The notes below the pieces were generated by a model. That model was not told the DNA's origin. It made no database searches and saw only the letters and a list, made by a program, of their open reading frames with translations. Positions 18,195 through 27,581 of a stretch of DNA of 64,000 bases are shown here, one piece after another. Origin of the DNA: Salegentibacter sp. 24 (lineage in GTDB: Bacteria > Bacteroidota > Bacteroidia > Flavobacteriales > Flavobacteriaceae); NCBI RefSeq assembly GCF_004362395.1, contig NZ_SNWE01000012.1:62001-126000 (forward strand), given 5' to 3'. The translations under genes and the position numbers were made by a program. Numbering within the stretch: the first letter of the stretch is position 1; each line of letters starts with the position of its first letter.

Positions 18195-19163
18195 ATGCTG
18201 AAACTCAAAAATGTTTCCTTTGCCTATGCTGAAGAACCAATTTTAAAAAATATCGGGTTTACGCTAGAAAAAGGAGAAAATCTTTCTGTAATTGGGGAAA
18301 GCGGCTGCGGAAAAAGCACTCTGTTAAAACTAATTTACGGCTTGCTTCATACTGATGGGAAGATTTTTTGGGAAGAAAAAGAACTTTTAGGCCCAAATTA
18401 TAACCTGGTGCCAGGTGAACCTTTTATTAAATATTTAGCACAGGATTTCGATCTAATGTTACCCTTAAGCGTAGCCGATAACATCGGAAAATATCTTAGC
18501 AACCAGTTTCCCAAAAAAAAGAATAATCGCATTAAAGAATTAATGCAAGTGGTAGAAATGACGGAGCTAGCGGATAAAAAGGCAAAACTTCTAAGTGGTG
18601 GACAACAGCAAAGAGTAGCATTAGCAAGAGCCCTTGCCAAACAACCAGAATTGCTTTTACTGGACGAACCTTTTAGCCATATAGATCATTTTAGGAAAAA
18701 TAATTTACGACGCCGGCTTTTCGCTTATCTAAAAGAAAACAATATCGCCTGTATTGTTGCCACACACGACATTACCGATGCACTTTCTTTTGCCGATAAA
18801 ACCATTGTATTGAAAAACGCAAAAATCTACGCTGAGAATTCTCCCTCAGAATTGTACGAAAAACCACCAAATAAATATGTTGCCTCCCTTTTTGGTGATG
18901 TAAACGAACTTATGCTGAAAGATTTAGTCCTAAATGAAAACAGCCGTAAGAAGGTCATTCTCTATCCTGAAGAAATCAAATTGACCCAAAAAAAAGGAAT
19001 AAAAGCTGAAGTTAAAAAATCCTGGTTTAAAGGAGAAAACTGGCTAATTGAAGCCAATTTAAATGGAAAAACCATTTATTTTAATCATTTTCAAGCTCTA
19101 AAGGAAAGAAAAAAGGTAAACCTAAGGGTTGCAGAACACTTAATAGAATCAAGGTTAAGGTAG
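18195..19163 (+). CDS. ABC transporter ATP-binding protein, orphan
   Basis: A 322-residue ATPase: Walker A GESGCGKST, signature 'LSGGQQQRVALARALA', Walker B 'LLLLDEPFSHID' and 'VATHDITDAL'. The extra 100 or so C-terminal residues ('NSRKKVILYPEEIKLTQ...') resemble the TOBE-like domain of importers for iron, sulfate or polyamines. No permease or binding protein gene is adjacent, so the partner and substrate are unknown. It starts 35 bases after the reductase gene on the same strand. Confidence 0.87.
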   Translation: MLKLKNVSFAYAEEPILKNIGFTLEKGENLSVIGESGCGKSTLLKLIYGLLHTDGKIFWEEKELLGPNYNLVPGEPFIKYLAQDFDLMLPLSVADNIGKYLSNQFPKKKNNRIKELMQVVEMTELADKKAKLLSGGQQQRVALARALAKQPELLLLDEPFSHIDHFRKNNLRRRLFAYLKENNIACIVATHDITDALSFADKTIVLKNAKIYAENSPSELYEKPPNKYVASLFGDVNELMLKDLVLNENSRKKVILYPEEIKLTQKKGIKAEVKKSWFKGENWLIEANLNGKTIYFNHFQALKERKKVNLRVAEHLIESRLR

Positions 19164-19230
19164 TTTGATTCTCTCACCACGAATTCAGGAATGTTTTTCC
19201 CTTATCTAAACTTTTTACCTCGCTTCTAAT

Positions 19231-19311
19231 GGCATTACGAGCGACGCATGAACGAATTAAGCTTTCAGTTGTCAGATTGCTTCAGCCATGACCTCTTGGT
19301 AATGACTCAGT
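19231..19311. repeat. Degenerate copy of a dispersed intergenic repeat
   Basis: The segment reads CATTACGAGCGACGC ... AGATTGCTTCAGCC ... GGTAATGACTC. This resembles the 'CATTGCGAGCGAAGC / AGATTGCTTCGTC / CGCAATGAC' palindromic element common between convergent genes in Bacteroidota. It lies between convergent genes (18195-19163 plus, 19348-19806 minus). Only one copy is recognisable in the window, so the assignment comes from memory of the element. Confidence 0.4.
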
Positions 19312-19347
19312 TGAGGCAGAAATTTATATTCAATCTGAATTTAGTAC

Positions 19348-19806
19348 CTAAAACACTTCCAAAATTTTAGCCGATTTTCCGTTAAAAGTAATCTCCTCGC
19401 CAGGTTTATTATTCAGCAATAATTGCGCAATGGGTGAATTTGCGCCTATGGCAAAATATTCATCTCCATTTATAATAATGCGATCTGCCGGAATAGCAAT
19501 AAAGTAATTAGCCATGTTCGTTTTTACTGCAGTTCCCAGCCGCGCAGTGGCAGCATTTTCATTAATCCTCCCTTTGACAATATTAAGTGTTTTTCTTAAA
19601 TTTTTAAATTGTTGTAATTGTTCTGCCAGTTTATTCCATTCCAGGTTTATCATTTCCCGTCCGGTTTCATATTTATCCCCTGCGCTACTTTTAGTTTCGT
19701 TTTCAAGATCGGATTCCAAATCTTTCATCGCCGCATCAATGCGATGTATACGTTCTTCGACATAAGCTTCGCAAGCTTTATAAAGCTTTTCTTTTATTGA
19801 ATTCAT
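19348..19806 (-). CDS. GreA/GreB-family C-terminal-domain protein
   Basis: About 152 residues: an N-terminal coiled coil ('EERIHRIDAAMKDLESDLEN', 'EWNKLAEQLQQFKNLRKTL') and a C-terminal FKBP-like domain with 'YFIAIPADRIIINGDEYFAIGANSPIAQLLLNNKPGEEI', the pattern of the transcript-cleavage factor GreA/GreB. The coiled coil carries acidic residues but is not a close GreA match, so a role at the RNA polymerase secondary channel is only likely. The ATG at 19806 is chosen over one ten codons upstream. Confidence 0.75.
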   Translation of the reverse strand: MNSIKEKLYKACEAYVEERIHRIDAAMKDLESDLENETKSSAGDKYETGREMINLEWNKLAEQLQQFKNLRKTLNIVKGRINENAATARLGTAVKTNMANYFIAIPADRIIINGDEYFAIGANSPIAQLLLNNKPGEEITFNGKSAKILEVF

Positions 19807-19968
19807 ATTTTTATCCTTGGTTGAGAATCCAAGCAATTTTGGTTTCTTATATTAATTTACTTCAGAGTCTTCTTTGAAAATAGTCCGAAATCTAGCCTGT
19901 TAAACCTCTCGAAATATTAGAATATCAGACAAGTTCAGTTTGACAATAAATGAAAAATATTTCTTGAA

Positions 19969-20640
19969 CTACTCCAAACTAAACTTACCGTAATTCTGCA
20001 TTTGACGTACAATCCAATTTTTCCTTTGATTTATATAATTACTGGTAGGTTGAGCTCTGTACTCCCTTGGGTTCGGCAGAATAGCCGCAATCGCAGCGGC
20101 TTGGTAAACCGAAAGATTTGCTGCCGATTTATTAAACCAATATTGCGCAGCCGCTTCTGCTCCATAAATTCCTTTTCCCATTTCTATGCTGTTGAGGTAA
20201 ATTTCCAAAATCCGTTCTTTACTCCAAAAAGTTTCAATTAAAAAAGTAAAGTAAACCTCCAAACCTTTTCGAAGCCAGTTTCTGCCTGGCCATAAAAAAA
20301 CATTTTTAGCAGTTTGCTGCGAAATTGTACTGGCACCGCGCATTCTTTTTCCTTTTTGATGCTCTTCAATGGCCTTTTCTATAGCTTCAAAATCAAATCC
20401 ATTATGCTTTAAAAAATTTTGATCCTCACTGGCAATTACACCCAGTTGTAAATGGCGAGAAATTTCTTTCATGGGAACCCAGGTATGCTGTATTTTTTCC
20501 TCGGGATATTCCAAATATCGAATGGCCATTAAAGGCGTAAAGGGCACCGGAACCCATTTAAATATTAGAACCAGTAAAAGGGAAAACAAGATTAAAATAC
20601 CGGTAAATTTCAACAAAAATTTGTATATTCTTTTTATCAT
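19969..20640 (-). CDS. mtgA: Monofunctional biosynthetic peptidoglycan transglycosylase
   Basis: A 223-residue membrane-anchored GT51 glycosyltransferase that polymerises lipid II into glycan strands. After one N-terminal helix (FLLKFTGILILFSLLLVLIFKWV) come the GT51 motifs 'IASEDQNFLKHNGFDFEAI', 'RGASTISQQTAKNVFLWPGR', 'KERILEIYLNSIEMGKGIYGAEAAA' and 'AAAIAAILPNPREY'. No transpeptidase domain follows. The start overlaps the end of the FAD oxidoreductase gene by 4 bases (ATGA). Confidence 0.95.
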   Translation of the reverse strand: MIKRIYKFLLKFTGILILFSLLLVLIFKWVPVPFTPLMAIRYLEYPEEKIQHTWVPMKEISRHLQLGVIASEDQNFLKHNGFDFEAIEKAIEEHQKGKRMRGASTISQQTAKNVFLWPGRNWLRKGLEVYFTFLIETFWSKERILEIYLNSIEMGKGIYGAEAAAQYWFNKSAANLSVYQAAAIAAILPNPREYRAQPTSNYINQRKNWIVRQMQNYGKFSLE

Positions 20641-21752
20641 GAAATTAATTCTGAAAGTTCCTTACCAATAATACTACCAATTGCCACGCCCATTCCGCCA
20701 AGGCGAACGCCGCAATATACGTTTTCTGAAAATTGTTTTACTATCGGATTTTTTTGTGATCCAACGCCCATTATTCCACTCCAGTATTGATCGACTTTAA
20801 AAGATGAATCCGGTAAAATAGTAGTTTTTAGCAATTCTTCTAGTTTTTGTTGAATAATTTCTGTTTTTGCGATTTCGGTGGTTTCTTCCGTCTTAAAATC
20901 CAGATGTCTTCCGCCACCAAAAAGGATGCGATCATCGATATTCCTGAAATAATAATAGCCTTTATCCAAATGAAAAGTTCCTTTAATATCCAGGTTTTTA
21001 ATCGGTTTGGTAATCAACACCTGGGCGCGAGCGGGTTTCACCTCAGTAATACCCAGTTGGGAAGCAAATCCGTTGGTAGCGATCAAAAGTTTACTTGATG
21101 AAAATTCCAATTTATCAGTCTTAATTTCTACGGCATCCTGTCTATCAGTTATTGATTCTACAGTAATATTATTTAAGATCTTAACACCGGCTTTTTGTAC
21201 TTTATAAAGTAAAGCTTCCATCATTCTGCCGGTATTTAATTGCCCTTCAAACTGATTAAAAATGAGTTTTTTTTGAATATTTTTAAATCCAAAAATGTCC
21301 TTTTGGATACTGAAGGCTTCTATTCCTAAAATTGGCTTTAACATTTTATTGAGTTCTGGCATATGTGCTTTACAGCTTTCAAAAAGTGGCTGATCTTCTT
21401 TTGTAAACAGCTCATAGCCACCATACTCTTTATAGCCCAAATTTTGATCTCCCAAATTTTCCCGCAATAATTGCAAACCCTTTAAGCGCTTTTGTATGAG
21501 TTTCAGCACTTCTTCCTCCGTATGTGAATTGAGATCATCGAGGATCTCAGAAACACTTCCAAAGCAGGCGAATCCGGCATTTTTAGTACTTGCACCATTG
21601 GGTAAAATCCCACGTTCCAAAACGAGGATATTAGATTTTGGAAAGCGTTGTTTCAAACTAAGTGCACAACTTAGTCCGGTAATCCCGCTGCCGACAATAC
21701 AAAAATCGATATATGAAAACCAGGTTTTGGTTTCCCAATAAGACAGGTTCAT
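20637..21752 (-). CDS. FAD-dependent oxidoreductase (DadA/glycine oxidase-like)
   Basis: A 371-residue flavoprotein with an N-terminal dinucleotide-binding motif 'DFCIVGSGITGLSCAL' and a C-terminal 'WSGIMGVGSQKNPIVKQFSENVYCGVRLGGMGVAIGS', typical of the DAO family. Family members oxidise amines or amino acids; the substrate is unknown. It is translationally coupled to mtgA (4-base overlap), an arrangement that may matter for expression rather than function. Confidence 0.85.
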   Translation of the reverse strand: MNLSYWETKTWFSYIDFCIVGSGITGLSCALSLKQRFPKSNILVLERGILPNGASTKNAGFACFGSVSEILDDLNSHTEEEVLKLIQKRLKGLQLLRENLGDQNLGYKEYGGYELFTKEDQPLFESCKAHMPELNKMLKPILGIEAFSIQKDIFGFKNIQKKLIFNQFEGQLNTGRMMEALLYKVQKAGVKILNNITVESITDRQDAVEIKTDKLEFSSSKLLIATNGFASQLGITEVKPARAQVLITKPIKNLDIKGTFHLDKGYYYFRNIDDRILFGGGRHLDFKTEETTEIAKTEIIQQKLEELLKTTILPDSSFKVDQYWSGIMGVGSQKNPIVKQFSENVYCGVRLGGMGVAIGSIIGKELSELIS

Positions 21753-21784
21753 TGAAGTTGATTATTTTCAATGAAATTACGAAA

Positions 21785-21830
21785 ATTAAAAGACCCCACA
21801 GTACCAATTAATATCGGGACTGTGGGGTCT
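21785..21830 (-). terminator. Rho-independent terminator after accC
   Basis: A perfect 12-bp stem, AGACCCCACAGT (21791-21802) and ACTGTGGGGTCT (21819-21830), with a 16-base loop. On the minus strand it is followed by TTTAATTTTC. It ends the fabH-accB-accC transcript and insulates the downstream oxidoreductase/mtgA pair. Confidence 0.85.
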
Positions 21831-21852
21831 AAATATTTAAATCTATAAAAAC

Positions 21853-23208
21853 TTAATCTTCTTCCTTGAGGGGTTTCATTTTAAAATCTTCCATAAACTT
21901 GGTGGTATAGTTCCCTTCAATATAATCGGGATGATCCATCAGTTGCCTATGGAAAGGAATGGTGGTTTTTACACCTTCTATCACGAACTCATCTAGAGCG
22001 CGCTTCATTTTACTAATTGCTTCTTCTCGTGTTTGGGCAGTGGTGATCAGTTTGGCAATCATAGAATCATAGTTTGGCGGAATAATATAACCGCTGTAAA
22101 CATGAGTGTCAATTCTCACCCCATGACCACCAGGGGCATGTAAATTGGTGATTTTGCCTGGAGAAGGCCTAAATCCATTAAATGGATCTTCCGCATTGAT
22201 CCGGCATTCTATAGAGTGTAATTGTGGGAAATAATTTTTCCCGGAAATTGGAACTCCTGCCGCTACAAGAATCTGCTCTCTAATAAGATCATAATCTATC
22301 ACCTGCTCGGTAATTGGATGTTCTACCTGAATACGGGTATTCATCTCCATAAAGTAAAAGTTTCGGTGTTTATCTACCAAAAATTCTACGGTACCGGCAC
22401 CTTCGTATTTAATATATTCAGCCGCTTTTACTGCAGCTTCTCCCATTTTCTTCCGAAGACTATCGGTCATAAATGGAGAAGGAGTCTCTTCTGTTAATTT
22501 CTGATGCCGGCGTTGTACCGAGCAATCCCTTTCTGAAAGGTGACAGGCTTTACCTGTACTATCACCCACAATTTGGATTTCAATATGTCTTGGCTCTTCA
22601 ATAAGCTTTTCCATATACATCCCGTCATTTCCAAATGCAGCTCCAGCCTCCTGTCGTGCAGAATCCCAGGCATCTTCAAGGGCTTCTTCTTTCCATACGG
22701 CTCGCATCCCTTTTCCCCCACCACCGGCGGTAGCTTTAAGCATCACTGGGTAGCCAATCTCTTTGGCAAGTTTTTGGCACTCTTTAAAATCTTTCATCAC
22801 GCCTTCTGATCCAGGGACACAAGGCACCCCTGCGGCTCTCATAGTAGCTTTTGCAGTGGCCTTGTCACCCATTTTGGCGATCATCTCAGGGGAGGCACCT
22901 ATAAACTTTATATCGTGCTCTCCACAAATTTTGGAAAATTTAGCATTTTCTGAAAGAAATCCGTACCCGGGGTGGATTGCGTCCGCATTAGTGATTTCTG
23001 CAGCAGCGATAATATTGGAAATCTTAAGATAGGATAAATTACTAGGTGGTGGACCTATACATACGGCTTCATCAGCAAATCTTACGTGAAGGCTTTCAGC
23101 ATCTGCAGTAGAATAAACTGCAACGGTGCTAATTCCCATTTCTTTACAGGTACGAATAATACGCAATGCGATCTCGCCCCTGTTTGCAATCAATATTTTT
23201 TTAAACAT
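21853..23208 (-). CDS. accC: Acetyl-CoA carboxylase, biotin carboxylase subunit
   Basis: A 451-residue enzyme that carboxylates biotin on AccB using ATP and bicarbonate, the first step of fatty acid synthesis. It begins [20 protein letters not shown]. It has the ATP-grasp glycine loop '[14 protein letters not shown]', the '[17 protein letters not shown]' active-site segment and '[14 protein letters not shown]'. It starts 54 bases after accB. Confidence 0.97.
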   Translation of the reverse strand: MFKKILIANRGEIALRIIRTCKEMGISTVAVYSTADAESLHVRFADEAVCIGPPPSNLSYLKISNIIAAAEITNADAIHPGYGFLSENAKFSKICGEHDIKFIGASPEMIAKMGDKATAKATMRAAGVPCVPGSEGVMKDFKECQKLAKEIGYPVMLKATAGGGGKGMRAVWKEEALEDAWDSARQEAGAAFGNDGMYMEKLIEEPRHIEIQIVGDSTGKACHLSERDCSVQRRHQKLTEETPSPFMTDSLRKKMGEAAVKAAEYIKYEGAGTVEFLVDKHRNFYFMEMNTRIQVEHPITEQVIDYDLIREQILVAAGVPISGKNYFPQLHSIECRINAEDPFNGFRPSPGKITNLHAPGGHGVRIDTHVYSGYIIPPNYDSMIAKLITTAQTREEAISKMKRALDEFVIEGVKTTIPFHRQLMDHPDYIEGNYTTKFMEDFKMKPLKEED

Positions 23209-23262
23209 ACCTAATGTTTTTTTGGCCCAGGAAAAAATTCCTTAACCTAAATGGGCAGTAAT

Positions 23263-23763
23263 TTATGATGGATCTACTAAAAATAATGGCTGATCGAACT
23301 CAACTGGAGAAGCATCGTCTACCAGCACCTTTATAACTTTTCCTGAAACCTCACTTTCTATTTCATTGAAAAGTTTCATTGCTTCAATAACACAAAGTAC
23401 ATCGCCTTCTTTAATAGAATCGCCAACTTCTACAAAAGTCGGTTTATCTGGGGAAGGTTTACGATAAAAAGTCCCAATAATAGGTGACTTGACCGTAATA
23501 TAATTTGAATTCTCTTGGGATGACGATTGTTCTTCTTTGCTTTGAGGAGCATTCTCCTGAGATGGAGCTGGAGCCTGTTGCTGCTGCGGTTGCTGTGGCA
23601 TCTGCTGCATTTGGCCACCCATTGGCACTTGTTGAACAATAGTTTCTTTCTCGTCTGAGCCAGTTCTAATGGTGATTTTCACATCTCCGGTTTCCAGTTT
23701 TACTTCACTGGCACCAGACTTGGCTACAAACTTTATTAAATTCTGAATTTCTTTTAAATCCAT
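23263..23763 (-). CDS. accB: Acetyl-CoA carboxylase, biotin carboxyl carrier protein
   Basis: A 166-residue carrier. The N-terminal domain 'MDLKEIQNLIKFVAKSGASEVKLETG' is followed by a Gln/Pro-rich linker (about residues 50-85, PQQPQQQQAPAPSQE) and the biotinyl domain with the site 'EAMKL' (biotinyl-Lys about 130). It lies 21 bases after fabH and before accC, a conserved arrangement. Confidence 0.97.
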   Translation of the reverse strand: MDLKEIQNLIKFVAKSGASEVKLETGDVKITIRTGSDEKETIVQQVPMGGQMQQMPQQPQQQQAPAPSQENAPQSKEEQSSSQENSNYITVKSPIIGTFYRKPSPDKPTFVEVGDSIKEGDVLCVIEAMKLFNEIESEVSGKVIKVLVDDASPVEFDQPLFLVDPS

Positions 23764-23784
23764 AATATTAGGGTGTTGGTTTTT

Positions 23785-24780
23785 TTAAGAATTATATGCC
23801 CATTTTAAGTAGGAAGCTCCCCAGGTGAAACCGCCTCCAAATGAAGCAAATACTAAATTATCTCCCTTTTTAAATTGCTTTTCATAATCGCTAAGCAATA
23901 ATGGCAAGGTAGCCGATGTAGTGTTTCCGTAACGTTCAATATTCATAAGCACTTTTTTATCTTCAAGACCCATGCGACTAGCCGTGGCACCCACAATTCG
24001 TTTATTTGCCTGGTGCGCAACAAGCCAGTCTATATCTTCATTCCCCAATTGATTCCGCTTCATAATTTGCTCGCTTACATCTGCCATGTTAGAAACAGCA
24101 AACTTAAATACTGTCTTGCCGTCCTGTTTCACATAATGTAATTTTTTGGCCACAGTTAATTCTGTAGGCGGCATCAGTGAGCCACCAGCTTCTACTCTTA
24201 AAGAATCACGCCCAATGGAATCACTTCTTAGGATTTCATCCTGTAAACCCAAACCTTCCTCATTGGGTTCCATAAGTACCGCACCTGCACCATCTCCAAA
24301 GATAATACAAGTAGTCCTATCGGTATAATCAATTATAGAAGACATTTTATCGGCACCAATGACCAATACTTTTTTATAACGCCCAGATTCTATATAGGCT
24401 GATGCTGTTGACATCGCATATAGAAAGCCTGAACAGGCAGCTTGGAGATCGTAAGCAAAAGCATTAATGGCGCCAATTTGGGTCGCCACATGAACAGCTG
24501 TAGCAGCAACAGGCAAATCAGGAGTAACAGAAGCAAGAATTACCAAATCTATCCCTTTAGGATCGAGATTAGATTTTTTAATTAAATCTTTAGCTGCCTC
24601 TATTCCTAAATATGAAGTACCCTTATTAGGATCTTTAAGTATTCGACGTTCTTTAATTCCAGTTCGGCTGAAGATCCATTCGTCATTGGTCTCCACCATC
24701 TCCTCCAACATTTTGTTGGTCAACACATCTTCGGGTACATAGGCACCCACAGCGGTAATAGCAGCTGTGATTTTATTCAT
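23785..24780 (-). CDS. fabH: 3-oxoacyl-ACP synthase III
   Basis: A 331-residue condensing enzyme that starts fatty acid chains from acyl-CoA and malonyl-ACP. The catalytic triad is visible: Cys116 in 'LQAACSGFLYAMS', His in 'WLVAHQANKRI' and Asn in 'YGNTTSATLPLLL'. The ATG at 24780 (MNKITAAITAVGAYVP) is chosen; the frame extends 29 codons upstream but that part is not family-like and crosses the promoter region. It is the first gene of the fabH-accB-accC operon. Confidence 0.96.
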   Translation of the reverse strand: MNKITAAITAVGAYVPEDVLTNKMLEEMVETNDEWIFSRTGIKERRILKDPNKGTSYLGIEAAKDLIKKSNLDPKGIDLVILASVTPDLPVAATAVHVATQIGAINAFAYDLQAACSGFLYAMSTASAYIESGRYKKVLVIGADKMSSIIDYTDRTTCIIFGDGAGAVLMEPNEEGLGLQDEILRSDSIGRDSLRVEAGGSLMPPTELTVAKKLHYVKQDGKTVFKFAVSNMADVSEQIMKRNQLGNEDIDWLVAHQANKRIVGATASRMGLEDKKVLMNIERYGNTTSATLPLLLSDYEKQFKKGDNLVFASFGGGFTWGASYLKWAYNS

Positions 24781-24864
24781 AGATTTGACTTTTAAACCCC
24801 ATTTACGATTAAAAAGCGTAAAAATATTTAAAGAAAAGTACTGATTTTTCTTTGAACGGGGCTG

Positions 24865-24894
24865 CAAATTAAGGTCTTTTTAGGACTTATTCAA
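24865..24894 (-). promoter_or_regulatory. Promoter of fabH-accB-accC
   Basis: Minus-strand TTG (24892-24894), a 19-base spacer, and TTAATTTG (24865-24872), one mismatch from TAnnTTTG. It is about 85 bases upstream of the fabH ATG and just downstream of the rpmF terminator, where a new promoter is needed. Confidence 0.55.
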
Positions 24895-24902
24895 CTTAAA
24901 AC

Positions 24903-24935
24903 AAAAAACTCCCACGTGGGTGAGAGTTTTTATAA
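24903..24935 (-). terminator. Rho-independent terminator after rpmF
   Basis: A hairpin formed by ACTCCCAC (24908-24915) and GTGAGAGT (24920-24927), with T-runs on both sides (AAAAAACT and AGTTTTTAT on the plus strand). It ends the DUF177-rpmF transcript and could also work in the other direction. Confidence 0.75.
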
Positions 24936-24957
24936 AAAGTTAAAGCTCTATGGGTAA

Positions 24958-25155
24958 TTAAGCTTCTATTTCTTCGGTATTATCAATTAATACCTGACCT
25001 CGGTAATATAGTTTACCTTCATGCCAGTGTGCTCTGTGATACAAATGTGCCTCCCCTGTAGTAGGGTCCGTAGCTATTTTAGGTACCGAAGCTTTATAAT
25101 GTGTCCTTCTTTTATCTCTTCTGGTTTTTGAGATTTTTCTCTTTGGATGTGCCAT
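24958..25155 (-). CDS. rpmF: 50S ribosomal protein L32
   Basis: A 65-residue basic ribosomal protein beginning [22 protein letters not shown], the invariant L32 opening. The zinc-binding cysteines of the C+ type are absent (the region reads '[19 protein letters not shown]'), so this is a zinc-free variant. It lies 9 bases after the DUF177 gene. Confidence 0.97.
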   Translation of the reverse strand: MAHPKRKISKTRRDKRRTHYKASVPKIATDPTTGEAHLYHRAHWHEGKLYYRGQVLIDNTEEIEA

Positions 25156-25164
25156 GGCTTGCTG

Positions 25165-25704
25165 TTATTTATCGTTTAATAAGTTTTTTAATTTATCCCA
25201 GCGAGGATCTATATCATCCTCATCATTTTTATTCTCGTTGTTATTAATACTTAATTCTTCAAGTTTATCAAGTACATCAGATTCTAAAGTGCCATCTTCT
25301 ACCCCGGGATGAACCCTTTTTAATGGTATAGACAAAACAATAAGTTCGTAAATATATTGCTGAACGTTTACTTCAAATTCCCCGTGAGGCAGAATAAGCA
25401 AATCTTCATTTTCATCATTAAATTCTTCACCAAATTTTATCACCAGAAACAAACTTCCTTTTATTGGCTGATCGTAAGGCTCGTTGGTAATATCACAATT
25501 TACGTTTACAAAACCGGAAGCATTGAAAGTAAGCTCCATCATTGTTGTTTTCTTTTCTAACAACAAATCTATTTTTACATCGGCAGTATTTAAATCATCG
25601 TACTCAAAATGCTCAAAGAACTCCTTATTAATATCGTATTCAAACTGGTGTTTTCCCAGCTTTAACCCCACAAAAGGGATTGTATACGCTGCTAAATTCC
25701 TCAT
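25165..25704 (-). CDS. DUF177 (YceD-like) protein, 23S rRNA accumulation family
   Basis: About 179 residues, starting MRNLAAYTIPFVGLKLGKHQFEYD. The motif 'GFVNVNCDITNEPYDQPI' and the acidic tail fit DUF177/YceD, a family linked to 23S rRNA maturation and almost always located before rpmF, as here. A TTG 16 codons upstream (25752) is rejected as a start because it overlaps the promoter -7 box at 25750-25757. Confidence 0.88.
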   Translation of the reverse strand: MRNLAAYTIPFVGLKLGKHQFEYDINKEFFEHFEYDDLNTADVKIDLLLEKKTTMMELTFNASGFVNVNCDITNEPYDQPIKGSLFLVIKFGEEFNDENEDLLILPHGEFEVNVQQYIYELIVLSIPLKRVHPGVEDGTLESDVLDKLEELSINNNENKNDEDDIDPRWDKLKNLLNDK

Positions 25705-25749
25705 CTCATCGTCAATTTCTTGCCCGAGCCGCTTCGACTTAGGCGGGTG

Positions 25750-25757
25750 CAAATATA
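25750..25757 (-). promoter_or_regulatory. Promoter -7 box of DUF177-rpmF
   Basis: TATATTTG on the minus strand matches TAnnTTTG and lies 46 bases before the DUF177 ATG. No TTG lies at the normal -33 distance. Confidence 0.5.
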
Positions 25758-25800
25758 TAAAAATTAATAAATTAGAGCGCTGTTATAAACAAAAATTTGT

Positions 25801-26847
25801 TTATAACTTCCTGCCCTGTTTCTTCAAAGGATTTTTAGTCAGTTCTTTGTATTCTTCACGACATTTATGAATTTCAATCGCCCGAAAAACAGCTTCTTTA
25901 AAAGAATTAATATTAGCTGAATTTGTTCCGGCAATTTCAAAAGCGGTACCGTGATCCGGCGATGTTCTCACTTTACTTAAACCGGCGGTAAAATTCACCC
26001 CATTTCCAAAGGAAAGTGTTTTAAAAGGAATTAATCCCTGATCATGATAAGAGGCCACAACCGCATCAAAATTCACGTAATTCTTTGATCCGAAGAAACT
26101 ATCAGCCGAAAATGGACCAAAAACAAGGTCGCCTTTATCACGTAATTTCTGAAGGGTAGGTTTTAAGATTTCTTCATCTTCTTTTCCAATAACTCCATTA
26201 TCACCGCTATGAGGATTTATTCCTAAAACTGCAATCTTTGGTTTCTGAACCCTAAAATCCTGTTTTAAGGTTTGCTGAATTATTTCCAGTTTCCTTTCTA
26301 TTAATTGTGGGGTAATCGTATTAGCAATATCTTTTAGGGCCACATGATCTGTAAGTAAACCGATTTTTAAGGTGTCGGTAATCATAAACATAAGACTTTC
26401 ACCCTCCAGCTCTTTCGCTAAATAATCGGTATGGCCAGGAAAATTGAAGTCCGCCGACTGAATACTATGTTTATTAATTGGAGCCGTTACCAGTACATCT
26501 ATTTCATTATCTTTTAGGGATTTGGTTGCGGCTTGTAAAGATTTAAATGCATATTCACCTATTTTAGTATCTTCTTCACCAAAATTGATATTCACCCCTT
26601 CTTTCCATACATTTACCACATTAATTTTTCCATCAATAGCTTTAGAGGCATCATCTATACCAAGGTAATTTATAGAGAGGTTGAAATGCTTTTTTAAAAA
26701 GGTGAGTACTTTAGTAGACGCAAAGATTACCGGTGTACAAAAATCCAGCATGCGGGAATCATCAAAGGTTTTAAGCATTATTTCACTTCCAATACCATTT
26801 AAATCTCCTATGCTTATTCCTAATTTTACCTTTTCAGCGTGCTTCAT
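25801..26847 (-). CDS. pdxA: 4-hydroxythreonine-4-phosphate dehydrogenase
   Basis: A 348-residue NAD-dependent dehydrogenase of pyridoxal phosphate synthesis (DXP-dependent route). It opens with 'GISIGDLNGIGSEIMLK' and carries the metal-binding 'GHTDYLAK', 'GINPHSGDNGVIGKEDEEI' and 'VASYHDQGLIPFKTL', with 'RTSPDHGTAFEIAG' near the C-terminus. The length is normal. Confidence 0.95.
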   Translation of the reverse strand: MKHAEKVKLGISIGDLNGIGSEIMLKTFDDSRMLDFCTPVIFASTKVLTFLKKHFNLSINYLGIDDASKAIDGKINVVNVWKEGVNINFGEEDTKIGEYAFKSLQAATKSLKDNEIDVLVTAPINKHSIQSADFNFPGHTDYLAKELEGESLMFMITDTLKIGLLTDHVALKDIANTITPQLIERKLEIIQQTLKQDFRVQKPKIAVLGINPHSGDNGVIGKEDEEILKPTLQKLRDKGDLVFGPFSADSFFGSKNYVNFDAVVASYHDQGLIPFKTLSFGNGVNFTAGLSKVRTSPDHGTAFEIAGTNSANINSFKEAVFRAIEIHKCREEYKELTKNPLKKQGRKL

Positions 26848-26899
26848 CTGCTTATAATTATAGGGGCCTGTCTATTATATGATTTTCACTATTTATCTC

Positions 26900-26907
26900 C
26901 AAAATTA
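26900..26907 (-). promoter_or_regulatory. Possible promoter -7 box of pdxA
   Basis: TAATTTTG on the minus strand fits TAnnTTTG, 53 bases before the pdxA ATG, in the divergent region shared with ribE. The -33 TTG is missing. Confidence 0.35.
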
Positions 26908-26993
26908 AATAAAGATTTGTTCCTGGCTATTTCATTAAACTTCCCTTGTTTATTTCTATTTTTACATCACAAATGTAAGAATAATCCAAAGAT

Positions 26994-27581
26994 ATGTTTA
27001 CCGGAATTATTGAAGAAGTAGGAGAAATAAGTCGCATTGAAAGCGAAGGTGGAAATATGCATTTCACCATAAAAGCAACTATGACTCCCGAACTAAAGAT
27101 AGATCAGAGTGTAGCCCATAACGGCATCTGCTTAACCGTCGTTTCTTTATCGGAAATTCAATACGTTGTTACTGCAGTGGCCGAAACCTTGAAAAAAACC
27201 AATTTAAGCAGCCTGGAAAAAGGTGGGCTGGTAAACCTGGAACGAGGAATGAAACTGGGCGATCGTCTCGATGGCCATATCGTCCAGGGGCACGTCGACC
27301 AAACCGCAATATGCAAAAACATAGAAGAAAAAGACGGTAGCTGGGTGTTTACTTTTGAATACAACCCCAATATGCAAAATATCACTATAGAAAAAGGATC
27401 TATCACTGTTAACGGAGTAAGTCTAACTGTTATAAATTCAAAAAAAAATAAATTTAGCGTGGCTATAATTCCTTATACTTACAATCATACAACGTTTAAA
27501 TACCTTAGGGAAGGGGATGTTGTGAACCTGGAATTTGATGTCATTGGGAAATACGTAAAGCGAATTCAGGAATTAAAATAA
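26994..27581 (+). CDS. ribE: Riboflavin synthase subunit alpha
   Basis: A 195-residue enzyme that dismutates two 6,7-dimethyl-8-ribityllumazines to riboflavin. It begins MFTGIIEEVGEI and contains two homologous lumazine-binding halves, with 'DQSVAHNGICLTV' in the first and 'KGSITVNGVSLTV' in the second, plus 'GHIVQGHVDQT'. It is divergent from pdxA and convergent with the small gene at 27582. Confidence 0.96.
   Translation: MFTGIIEEVGEISRIESEGGNMHFTIKATMTPELKIDQSVAHNGICLTVVSLSEIQYVVTAVAETLKKTNLSSLEKGGLVNLERGMKLGDRLDGHIVQGHVDQTAICKNIEEKDGSWVFTFEYNPNMQNITIEKGSITVNGVSLTVINSKKNKFSVAIIPYTYNHTTFKYLREGDVVNLEFDVIGKYVKRIQELK

Noticed and set aside
23500-23640. Glutamine/proline-coding repeat in accB as a microsatellite
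   Set aside because: The flexible Gln/Pro linker is normal for biotin carboxyl carrier proteins and codon use is mixed.
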